The position numbers were made by a program, and so were the translations under genes. From Tribonema minus (Eukaryota > Sar > Xanthophyceae > Tribonematales > Tribonemataceae), in NCBI GenBank assembly GCA_017506865.1, contig JAFCMP010000022.1, positions 1 to 64,000 on the forward strand: a stretch of 64,000 nt of DNA, given 5' to 3'. Shown piece after piece: positions 44,797 to 53,171 of this stretch. The notes beneath the pieces are model-generated. The model was given only the letters and a program-made list of their open reading frames with translations. It searched no databases and had not been told where the DNA came from. Every line of letters starts with the position of its first letter. Positions within the stretch are counted from its first letter, which is position 1.

Positions 44797-45342
44797 ATGA
44801 CATGGCGCCAGACGGCAGGAGTGCTGGCACTGACCACGCTGACCAACCAAAAGCCGCTGTCACTGCTGGGTCTTTCTTATGCAATTGCTGGTGACGCGCT
44901 GGTGCCACCGGAGCAGAGGCATGGAGTGCGAGGTCTGCTGGAGGACTGCGTTTCAGATTTGTGCGCAAAGACGGCGCGCGACAAGTTGCGGAGGGCTGTG
45001 CGGGCTGCGGTTGTCGATTTTCAAACCCCTCTCGAGTTCACAGAGCAGCAGGCAGAGGCAATGGTGGAGGCCCTATTCAACCCGTCGGCGGAAGACGCTG
45101 CACGGGAGGCGATTGCTGACGACATTCACCATATGATACCCTATTATTTGTGTGCGCTGCACCAATGCCCTCCTGCGCCGCGGAAGTTGCAAGATGCTCG
45201 CTTTGTACACGATGGCTCCCTGCATTGTCTGTGCTCTTTGTGCTCCTCGCACCACTTGCGCGGTGCATCGTGGGTGCAGTCGGGGAAAGCACACCTTGTG
45301 GCAGCGGCGGCGACGTCGGCAGCTCGGGACAGAAGACCCTGA
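44797..45342 (+). CDS. Unknown protein, 181 residues
   Basis: Open frame from ATG 44797 (an in-frame TAG lies 18 bases upstream) to a stop at 45340. The first about 125 residues look like an ordinary helical protein: LSLLGLSYAIAGDALVPPEQ, GVRGLLEDCVSDLCAKTARD, LEFTEQQAEAMVEALFNPSA, AREAIADDIHHMIPYYLCAL. I recognise no family. The last about 65 codons overlap the opposite-strand Cys-rich ORF and read like its shadow, so the real gene may splice or stop earlier. Composition is less GC-rich than the housekeeping genes. Confidence 0.45.
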   Translation: MTWRQTAGVLALTTLTNQKPLSLLGLSYAIAGDALVPPEQRHGVRGLLEDCVSDLCAKTARDKLRRAVRAAVVDFQTPLEFTEQQAEAMVEALFNPSAEDAAREAIADDIHHMIPYYLCALHQCPPAPRKLQDARFVHDGSLHCLCSLCSSHHLRGASWVQSGKAHLVAAAATSAARDRRP

Positions 45343-45632
45343 AGCATGTGGCGGTGTCGATGGTACCCGAGCCTCCACCTACCGCTGCGCCGGCGGCGCT
45401 GCAGCCGAAACTCCAGCTTCGCGAGCTGCGTACTTGCGGCGAGGCGAGCACGGACGACGGCGCCCCTCGCAGCAGCATCAGATCTGTGCTGCATGCGGCG
45501 CCGCCTGTTATACCTCGCTTCCTCGGCGGACGGCGTGGGGAACGGCTGCTGCTTTTGCTTTGCTGCTTTCGCTTTGCCATTTTGTGCTTGGAGGGCAGGT
45601 TGTGAGGTTGTGATGAAACAACATTTTTGCAT
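45144..45632 (-). CDS. Cys-rich protein with zinc-binding-like modules, up to 162 residues
   Basis: The minus frame ends with C-x4-C, W-C-x2-H, C-x4-C, C and W-C-x2-HK motifs (CAFPDCTHDAPRKWCEEHKE, CREPSCTKRASCN, GGHWCSAHK) and a TAA. The same kind of module (C-x4-C ... F-C-x2-H) occurs in the neighbouring NYN-domain gene, so the two may be related or parts of one duplicated locus. The N-terminal part is basic and low in complexity; its start is uncertain (the ATG at 45632 is the longest choice). It overlaps the plus-strand ORF at 44797-45342 tail to tail, and at least one of the two is wrong in the overlap. Confidence 0.5.
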   Translation of the reverse strand: MQKCCFITTSQPALQAQNGKAKAAKQKQQPFPTPSAEEARYNRRRRMQHRSDAAARGAVVRARLAASTQLAKLEFRLQRRRRSGRWRLGYHRHRHMLQGLLSRAADVAAAATRCAFPDCTHDAPRKWCEEHKEHRQCREPSCTKRASCNFRGAGGHWCSAHK

Positions 45633-45802
45633 CCGAACTGAATTGGGAAAAACCCGATTGGAAAAAAATGCACAAAAACTTCAAATGGGATCTCGATCGG
45701 TTTTTAGTACATTTGTACACTCAAAAGCGTGCATGTCTTTCACAACGTTCGTATTGATCATGTACCCACGAAATGTGCTGCGGCGCACTTCCCTCACGAT
45801 CA

Positions 45803-47048
45803 CTATGTCTGGAGCCAGCGCCAGAGCCAGCAATGCAGCCTATTGTAAAGCAATTGCAGCACTTGTGACATCCCTAAGGCTATCATGCAGACGAATGTTA
45901 GCGCCGTTAGACACGCCAGCCACGACGGTCTATTTTTCAGCTCGCATGCAGCACACTTGAGCGAAGCTTCTGGACACTCTCCATTGCACTCCCAGCACTC
46001 GTGTGATGTGAAGTATCCTCCGTATGCCAACTCCGTGCAATCCGGCGTGCGGCACGTGTGGTACGTGCAGAAGTTCCGAGTGTCGCGACCGCTTGGGCAG
46101 TGCACCGCTTCGCATCTGCAACTGGGGCAGTACACCGGCCCTTGGCACTCGCCTGTGGACAACACAAGCACAGAAACTGGTGTCATACACCGAGCCAGCA
46201 TCGTTGCGCGTTCATGATCGTGGGCACCTCACCTTCTAAATTGAAGAAGCCCCTGGTGCAGGCGTGTCCGGAGCACGGAAGGAAGTGGTCATCGCACATG
46301 GAGTAGCCGCAACGTCTCCTGTTGAAGCACTTCCGACTCTTGCATTTGTGTGTAATGCAGAAGTTGCTTCCTGCCTCTGGTAGCTGGTGGCAAGCCTCGC
46401 TGAAGTTGCATTTGCGGCGGTCGTTCAGACTTCGTAAGGCGAAGAGATCAGGATACCGTTGCTGCAGTGTAGAGTAGCGGCGGCTGCACGACTTCTCTCG
46501 TGCCCACACCTCCACGCGCCATTCATTCGCTAATGCTGCAGCTGCCAAGCCGTAGAATGACCCCTGTGAGGGACGAAGACAGGGAAGTGAGCACTCTCAC
46601 TGCACTGACGAACAAGTGGAGTTGCGCGCGCACTCACCGCTCCAGAGCTGTGCTCATTGTTATTGAGGTTCCCGTCTCCAGTGACTTACACGAGTGTCCC
46701 GCCCGCTTTCACTTCTTTCAGGACGGCGACGCTGACTGCGGCGACGAGCCTGTCGTCCATATCCCGCTCGCCCTCATTGAGCACACGGAAATTAACGAGC
46801 ACCTGCCCCTGGGGCGCACCGGACGTGGCTCTGTGCCACACGGCACTGAGTCCGCTGGCGTCGCCGGCACTGCTGACAGAGCCGCCTACACTCACGAAGC
46901 GAACGATGCGGCGACGAACCACCAGGTCAAGAAGTGCCGATGTGGAGATGTGCACGTTGCTCCAGTCGACGCAGACGTACAATAGGTCGTGAGCCGTTGG
47001 CGTCATGCGCTTGGCCGTGAGCGTCGTGCGCTCGGCTGCGCGTGACAT
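45803..47048 (-). pseudogene. NYN-domain (PIN-like RNase) protein with Cys/His modules and C-terminal membrane anchor, interrupted by one in-frame stop
   Basis: Three exons join in phase: 47048-46638, 46563-46233, 46152-45803 (364 codons). The NYN fold is clear: VCVDWSNV (acidic D28), GERDMDDRLVAA, VTGDGN (122-127), SSGAGSFYGLAAAALANEWR, VEVW, RYSTLQQRYPDLFALRSLND. NYN/PIN domains are metal-dependent RNases acting on RNA substrates. After it come Cys/His modules (CNFSEACHQ, FCITHKCKSRKCFN, YSMCDDHF, CQGPVYCPSCRCEAVHC, FCTYHTCRTPDC) and a hydrophobic segment at about 325-346 (WLACLTALTFVCMIALGMSQ), suggesting a tail anchor. Codon 121 (46688-46686) is TAA, exactly where the strand before VTGDGN should have a hydrophobic residue. 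No intron can remove it cleanly. It may be a pseudogene, a sequencing error or read-through; everything else is intact. Confidence 0.72.
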
Positions 47049-47105
47049 CGCGTGCTGTGCTGGTGCTGTGCTGTGCTGTGCTGTGATTGTGTGTGATATG
47101 GCTCT

Positions 47106-47174
47106 GGCGCTGTGCTGTGGTGGTGCTGGCGCTGTGCTGTGGTGGTGCTGGCGCTGTGCTGTGGTTGTGCTGGC
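47106..47174 (+). repeat. Minisatellite, 22-base unit, about three copies
   Basis: ggcgctgtgctgtggtggtg followed by ct is repeated head to tail just upstream of the NYN gene start. Confidence 0.85.
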
Positions 47175-47269
47175 GTGGTGTACTCTGCGCGATGGCGCTG
47201 CGGTGGTGGCACACTGCGCTTGCTCTGTGGAGCAGCTTTTTTTTACCCGTGACCCCCCCCCGCAAAAAA

Positions 47270-47297
47270 GATCTTCAAGTTGCAGATGAAGTTTGTG
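47270..47297 (+). repeat. 28-base perfect direct repeat, partner at 44475-44502
   Basis: Begins gatcttcaagttgcagatg and ends agtttgtg. It is identical in both places, with no similarity beyond the ends. One copy is 62 bases upstream of the DCTN4 start, the other 222 bases upstream of the NYN gene start, in the same orientation to both genes. Confidence 0.9.
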
Positions 47298-48003
47298 TTC
47301 GACAGAGGTTGCATGAGGAAAGTGGACTAGTTCGCAGGCGCTGGCGAAGCAACTACCACATAAAGTTTTTCCGGGAGTCTGTGCGTCTGGTTCGTGTCAC
47401 GCTACAACCCATTGAGAAGGTACACGAAGATGAGAAGATCTGTCGTGTGTTCGGGTTCACACCTGTTGCTCCTGTCGACTCATCACGTCGCAAGTCATGC
47501 ATTTGTGCGCACTGGCACCATTGTCACCACGATATAGACGCTTACATCGTGTGCATGGCGTGTGCTGTGGCTGTCGGCCATCTTGCGTCACATCTGTTGA
47601 TCTTGTAATCAGCACTCACCGACATAGCAGGCAGCAGGAGAGCAGCAGCAACGACCACCCTCTGCCAACGTTTCTCGCCACATCAGCTCCGCGTGCTCGA
47701 GCACAGCCAGCCGACCCTATCATCAACAGTCGTTCATCCACACACAATGAAGCGCTGCTTGTCCTTCAGCCAGCCCCGATCTGAGGTTCCATATGTGTCG
47801 CACAGCTACACCCATTTCCAGATTTCAATGCGTGTTTCATGGAGGCCTGCTCCCCCATGCGCAGAGGCCGCAGTAGGGCGCCATGGCGGACGCGGCGGCG
47901 GCGCAGCACGCGGCCTCCGAGGGCAGCAGCGGCGCCGTTTTCAAATTAAATGCATTTGTGTTTCATGTGTTCCGGCGTTGCGCAGAGGCCGCAGTAGGGC
48001 GCC
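47298..48003. other. Intergenic region upstream of the UCH gene
   Basis: An open plus frame up to 47608 (RRRWRSNYHIKFFRESVRLV, EKVHEDEKICRVFGFTPVAP) has no recognisable family. At 47859-47935 there is a duplicate of the UCH 5' end, including an ATG at 47883. Confidence 0.45.
47855..47940 (+). repeat. Copy of the 5' end of the UCH gene
   Basis: gcagaggccgcagtagggcg then ccatggcggacgcggc occurs here and at 47980-48020, the genuine start. The copy encodes MADAAAAQHAASEGSSG and then diverges. The period is 121 bp. Confidence 0.88.
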
Positions 48004-50293
48004 ATGGCGGACGCGGCAGCGGCGGAGGGCAGCAGCGGCAAGAAGTGGTTCCCCCTCGAGTCAAACCCGGACGTCATGACGCGCTACATCGAGCGCCTCG
48101 GCTTCGACACGTCGCGCCACGCGTTCGTCGACGTGCTGAGCACTGACGACTGGGCGCTGGACATGGTGCCGCAGCCCGCGCTCGCGGTGCTCATGCTGTT
48201 CCCGGTGAAGGCGGCGTCGGAGGCGCACAGGGCGGAGGAGGCGGCGCGCATCGAGCGCGAGGGGCAGGTATGCTGGTCTGTGCAGCATGCGGTCATGAAG
48301 CGGCTTACACTTAGGCTTAGGGTTAGAATAAGTGGTCCGTGCAGTGCGGGCTGGAATCTGCGAAGAAGCGAGGGGTGCGGAGGTGTCAACTCTCGTGGTG
48401 CATTGGCGATACTGATTCGAGTGCTATTTGGAACGGATCTTTGAGCAAGCTTTGCGCTATCAGGCTGCGACGCCATGTTCAAAGCGGCGGCGGCGGCGCT
48501 TGCGCGACGGCGCTGCACTGCTGGGCGGCGGCAGCTGCGGCGCGCGCTTGTCAGCGGCGCCGCTCGCATTCCATTCCCCTCCACATTTGCTGTCTGGCAG
48601 CAACGATCAGCGCTTGTCGCAGGTGCAGTGTGTGTCAAGTTGCCCGTCTACGCGCCCGCACGCGCTCGTGCCTCCAACTGCAGCATCGCTCCTCGCCTCA
48701 ACCGCCCTCTGCGCGCCGCTGCCGCCGTCGCCAGGTGGTGAGCCCGGACGTCTACTACATGAAGCAGACGGTCGGCAACGCGTGCGGCACGGTGGGCCTG
48801 CTGCATGCGGTCGGGAATGCAGCCACCAAGGCAAGTCACCGCACTGGCTCAATACGGGCGTCGGCCGCGACGCTGCTACTGCTGCGGCCGCCTGGCGCCG
48901 CCGCAATGCGCCGCGTGCATGCGTAGTTCTGCGGCGCTGGCTGCCAGTGCGCGCTGGAAGCGCAATATTGATGCTGCTGAGCGTTGAGATCCATTGCGTG
49001 TCTGCTGGCGCTGGACGTCACGCCATCATTGCGAGGGCACTGCAGTTGCTGCATGCAGGTGCCGTTGCTGCTGCCGATTGAAGCCTCTGATGCTGCTGCC
49101 AATGGATGCCTCTGCTGCTGCTGCCATAGGATGCCTGTGCCGCTCTTGCTGCCAAGGACACCCTGCGGCTAGTGCTGAGGATTTCGCTTGCGGGCTACCT
49201 TTGGCTGCTGCATGAGACATGCGCGCTACGAATCTGCACCACAGTTGCCGTCGACGCACGCACGCACCCCGCTCCGCCGCCCCAAGCACCCCGCTGCCCT
49301 AACGCTACAAAATGATACCGTCTTCCATGATCGTCTCGCGGCAGGTTCCGGGCGCGGTCCGAGACGATTCTTTCCTGAGCCGGTTCTTGGCGCGCACGCG
49401 CGGACAGACCCCCGACGCCATCGCCACCGTGCTCGCGGAGGACACGGAGCTGGAGGAGACGCACGGGGCGGCGGCGGCGGAGGGGCAGAGCGCGGCGCCG
49501 GCGCTCGACGAGGACGTCACCACGCACTTTGTGTGCTTTGTGTGAGTGACTGCTGGTGGTAGCTCTAGGCTGCTGAACGCTGGGCACACGTGCGAGTGAT
49601 TACGGACCGTACTTGTGGCTGACTGAGCGCTGTGCATGTGCCGGAGGAGGGCGTCATCCAGGCCTGACGTGCGCGCATTCCGCATGTGCGTAGCGGCAGC
49701 GCGCCTGCCCAGAAGCGGGGCAGCGGAGCTCAGTGTCAGCGCGCGCTTCGCGTGCGATGGCGGTGCAGCAGCGTATGCGCGCAGCGCAAACAGGCCGCAC
49801 ACTACAGCACCCAGGGATCTGAAAGCGTGCGCGTGAACAGACCCCTCCTCACCGCGCAGCGCCCCCCTCACACACCCCTGTCCACGAGCCGCCGCCGCGC
49901 TGCTCAGCGAGGTCGGCGGCCGCCTGTACAAGCTGGACGGACGCAAGCGTTCGCCGGTCGACCACGGCGCCGGCGGCGCTGCTGCGCTGCGCACCGTTAG
50001 GGCGCACACCGCCCAGTCAACCAGGATGTGGAACGCGTGCGTGTCAACAGACCTTCTACCGCCTCTCCTCACACACACCCCTGTTCACACGCGCCGCCGC
50101 CGCACTGCGCAGCGAGGTCGGCGGCCGCCTGTACGAGCTTGACGGCCGCAAGCGCTCGCCAATCGACCACGGCGCGACGACGCCAGCGGCGCTGCTGCGC
50201 GACGCCGCGCGCGTCGTGCGCGCCTTCATGGCGCGCGACCCCGAGGAGCTGCGCTTCACGATCGTTGCGCTCGCGCCACTGGCGGACGAATGA
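48004..50293 (+). CDS. UCHL3: Ubiquitin carboxyl-terminal hydrolase, UCH-L1/L3 type (peptidase family C12)
   Basis: Thiol hydrolase that cleaves small adducts from the C-terminus of ubiquitin or NEDD8. Complete, four exons in phase: 48004-48267, 48735-48830, 49345-49541, 50113-50293; 245 residues (human UCH-L3 has 230). KWFPLESNPDVMTRYIERLG and FVDVLSTDDWALDMVPQPAL match the family N-terminus. Catalytic residues are all present with family spacing: Q99 and C105 in KQTVGNACGT, H181 in THFVCF, D196 in YELDGRK. It ends DPEELRFTIVALAPLADE. The intron after 48830 has a GC donor (AAG|gcaagt). The start at 48004 gives the conserved KKW...LESNP spacing; the upstream ATG at 47883 belongs to a duplicated 5' end. 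It is divergent from the NYN gene and convergent with the ankyrin gene. Confidence 0.95.
49895..50000 (+). repeat. Copy of UCH last-exon acceptor edge
   Basis: cagcgaggtcggcggccgcc then tgtacaagctggacgg encodes SEVGGRLYKLDGRKRSPVDH, nearly the genuine EVGGRLYELDGRKRSPIDH at 50113-50170. The catalytic Asp is present in the copy, but the frame then runs out. The period is about 200 bp. Confidence 0.9.
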
Positions 50294-50353
50294 GGGCGGC
50301 GCGTGATGTCACGTGTTGAAGTTCGGATGTGGTGACGCTAACTGAACTTGAAG

Positions 50354-50645
50354 TTCTGAGGTCGTCTTCGTGGCGCGCGGCCCCGAGGAGCTGCGCTTCA
50401 TGATCGTTGCGCTCGCACCGCTGGCGGACGAGGACGCGGGCAGCACGTCATTACGCGTGTTGAAGTTCAGATCTGTGACGCTCACAGAACCTGAAGTTCC
50501 AAGGTTGTGGCGTTCGCCCCCCTTCAGGAGCTGCGCTTGGCCATCGTCGTGGTAGCGTACGGGAGCGGCGGGCCGCCGCCGTCGCTTTTGTCGCTCCGCT
50601 GAGGTTCAGATGCATGTGTGTGACGCTCACTGAGGTTCTCATGGG
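50354..50645 (+). repeat. Two copies of the UCH stop-codon region and 3' flank
   Basis: The segment encoding MARDPEELRFTIVALAPLAD plus 60 bases of 3' flank (50212-50350) recurs at about 50361-50500, where the TGA is lost (...LADEDAGS), and again, much decayed, at about 50507-50645. The period is about 145 bp. Confidence 0.88.
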
Positions 50646-51651
50646 CATATAGTAGAAGTTGCACAGCCACGGCTGCGGTGCGCATACGGGCCGCCGCGCG
50701 GAGCGTCAGAGCTGGTGACACAGGTATATTGCCAGGGCACCAGTATACATACCTACTACTTTCGAAGTAGCATTCATGCGATGCTCGCGGGGGCGGCTGT
50801 TTCGGTGGCTATGTGGCGTGGGGGGGGGGGCTGGGCTTGTGCCGTTGTCGCGCTTGTGCGTCGCTGGCTGCCAGCACTTGATGTTCGGAGTGCCGCTGCT
50901 TTTGAGGTGTGGTATGTCACAAATGCCGCTGCACCATGGGCACAAGAATATTCTTGAGAATATCACACGTCTCTGGTGTTTTTAGGCTGATGGAGTCTTC
51001 TGGCTTGCTTGCACTGCCCCTGGTGGGCCCCTGCGAACTGTCAAAGCGCCTGGTGACATTGTCTTAGTCTGCGTGTCCAAGTCTGAACCAGGTAGGTTTA
51101 TGTATGTATGAACCTACCTAGTTCAGCCTTGCTTTTGCTGTGTCGCTGCACCTTAAGTGCTATTGCATACCCTTGTCTCCACCATAGCTGTTTGTTGACA
51201 TCTCTACAACAGCTGTTTGTTGACATCTCTACAATGCACAGCGGCAGGTCGGTGAAAGATGTGAGCTGCCACAGGAGCAGGTGCAGCAGTCGACCATAGC
51301 ATAGCATAGCATGTGTGTTGTGCAAGGAGTATAAGGCAAGTTCACAATTAGTCCTAGCTGCTCAGGGGGAGCACAGAGAAGAAAAGGCAAGCTAACACGC
51401 AGGGCCATGGGGAGAGGATACCATGCTCTGGACACAAGTCCTTCAGTGTCAAAACGCGCAGTGATGCATTGTGCGATGCCATGATACTGTCAACGTCGCG
51501 CTCAGCGTCCAATCTTTTAATTTTATCCCAACCCTAACTGTCATACCCACACTAACCCCGATCACAGGCGCTGTGTGATTCCAGGGACCCCAAGTTGACC
51601 ACTTGCAACTCTGCGAGCTGTTCAGAGCACATCTCCTACCGAGGGCATACT
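50646..51651. other. Convergent intergenic region, no gene recognised
   Basis: Contains a 24-base duplication (agctgtttgttgacatctct at about 51189 and 51213) and a short catag repeat (51296-51311). Only short ORFs are present. Confidence 0.5.
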
Positions 51652-52899
51652 TCAAGCGTTCATCACCTGATCGTACTCGTATGCGACATCGCACGCATCA
51701 AGCGCCATCGGCGCGTTGGCGGCGTGTAGCCACTGCAGCACCTCGACGCGGCGCTCAATGGCAGCCAGGCGGCTTGCGTGGTCATCCCGTGGACACCCCC
51801 GCTCGTACAGCCAGCGCAGCTGCGCCGCATCGCCGCTCTCCGCGGCGCGCGAGAAGACGTTCGCGTCCCACGGCGTCACGCGATCAAAGACGTCTTCGAG
51901 CCACTCCAGGGACGCGCGCTGCCCGCACCACGCTGCGCGCCGGTAGGCGTCGTTAACTCTCAGCGGCGCGCGGGCGATGACGAGCCACTCCATCACCTCC
52001 GTCTGCCCATTCGCTGCAGCTTCCTCGAACGCGTTGTGGTCCCACGCGCTGCCTTGCACGCGCAGGCGCACGAGTGCGGCGAGTTCGCCCGCGGCTGCGG
52101 CGGCGGCGCACGCAGCGGCGCCTCCGCCGTGCCAGTCATGCCCTGCAACGAGCCAGTCGAGCGCGTCGATCTGACCGCTGCATGCAGCGTTCTCGAGGAG
52201 GCTGTGGGTGGTATGGGTGCTCCAGGGCATGAGCTCGTGCAGCCACTGCAGGACGTGCACGTGGCCGCCGCACGCCGCCGCGATTGCCACGTCTGCGGAG
52301 GGGCAGAAGTTGTGGGCGTCTCTGCCCCACTGCAGTACATCGAGGCGCCCCTGCTCAGCAAGCGCCTTCCAGTACTCCGTTGCGCGGAAGTGGGTGAGCA
52401 CCAGGGGCGTCGTGTATTCGAGCACCTCCCGAGGAGCGCCTGCCAATGTATGCATGGTCTTTTTAGAGGACCAAGTACGTCGTATAAAGTTGCTGCCAAT
52501 GAACGTCAGTTGAGCCATGGGCAGGGTGGCGAACAGGTCCGCTGAGATGGTGGTCGTTGCTTGGACGAACAACGTCCTGTAAGCCGCCAGGATATCTTTG
52601 TTGACAGTGCTGTGTAGGAACCTTCCTGGCCCAAGATAGCTGAGGCAGTGGCCCCAGATAGACTGATCCAGATATGACGCAGCAGCAGCGCCTGCAAAAT
52701 GCCCCCTATTTCGCAGGTCAGCACCGGAGGGGTCGTCCTGAGCTGCTTGATCACGCTGATCGATGGGCTGCATCGGCTCTTGTCCTACGTAGCAGTAGCA
52801 GGATGGGCGTGCGAGCAATGGCCCCTGCACGAGACACAGAGGTGGCTTTCCGCCGATCCGTGCGCAAAGCTCCTCAAATGCAAGTGGCTGGGTGTGCAA
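51652..52899 (-). CDS. F-box-like/ankyrin-repeat protein, 415 residues
   Basis: Single open frame. Near residues 75-110 it has DQSIWGHCLSYLGPGRFLHS, the F-box-like 'LSYLGPG' segment that precedes ankyrin repeats in many algal, stramenopile and giant-virus proteins. From about 180 it has degenerate ankyrin-type repeats: GRLDVLQWGRD, AACGGHVHVLQWLHEL, ACSGQIDALDWLVAG, AANGQTEVMEWLVIA, GQRASLEWLED, AAESGDAAQLRWLYERG, VEVLQWLHAAN. Such proteins are thought to be substrate adaptors or scaffolds; no specific partner can be named. An acceptor-like site (attttgcag at about 52695) lies in the N-terminal part, so the true first exon may differ from the ATG at 52899. Moderately GC-rich and intron-poor, unlike its neighbours. 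Confidence 0.75.
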   Translation of the reverse strand: MHTQPLAFEELCARIGGKPPLCLVQGPLLARPSCYCYVGQEPMQPIDQRDQAAQDDPSGADLRNRGHFAGAAAASYLDQSIWGHCLSYLGPGRFLHSTVNKDILAAYRTLFVQATTTISADLFATLPMAQLTFIGSNFIRRTWSSKKTMHTLAGAPREVLEYTTPLVLTHFRATEYWKALAEQGRLDVLQWGRDAHNFCPSADVAIAAACGGHVHVLQWLHELMPWSTHTTHSLLENAACSGQIDALDWLVAGHDWHGGGAAACAAAAAAGELAALVRLRVQGSAWDHNAFEEAAANGQTEVMEWLVIARAPLRVNDAYRRAAWCGQRASLEWLEDVFDRVTPWDANVFSRAAESGDAAQLRWLYERGCPRDDHASRLAAIERRVEVLQWLHAANAPMALDACDVAYEYDQVMNA

Positions 52900-53171
52900 G
52901 TGGCTGGTCTGCTTTTCGAGTCGCCTTCCCGAGGAGCGTCGCCAATATATGTGTCAATGCGCGGAACAGGTTCAACTTGAAGTTCACGCCACTTCACGTT
53001 GAAGGACATGGTTGAAGTGACTAATCCCGTAACACTGATGCGCCGCGACAGGCAGCAAGCAGCAAAATACGACTTCTGCAAAGACGTTTACAGCGCCTGG
53101 ATAGATGTGGCGGGGCCTGAGCATGTAGGACCAGCGGGCGGCTCGGAGAGGAAGGCTTCAACAAGGAAGAT
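52900..53171. promoter_or_regulatory. Divergent intergenic region between the ankyrin and MIP genes
   Basis: The only 271 bases between two opposite-facing starts, so it should hold both promoters. It contains acttgaagttcacgccactt-type motifs that recur elsewhere. cccgaggagcg-gccaatatatg at 52925 resembles 52430-52460 inside the ankyrin ORF. Confidence 0.4.

Noticed and set aside
47859..47935. Start of the UCH gene at ATG 47883
   Set aside because: This is a duplicate of the 5' end that diverges after about 17 codons; the ATG at 48004 leads directly into the conserved domain.
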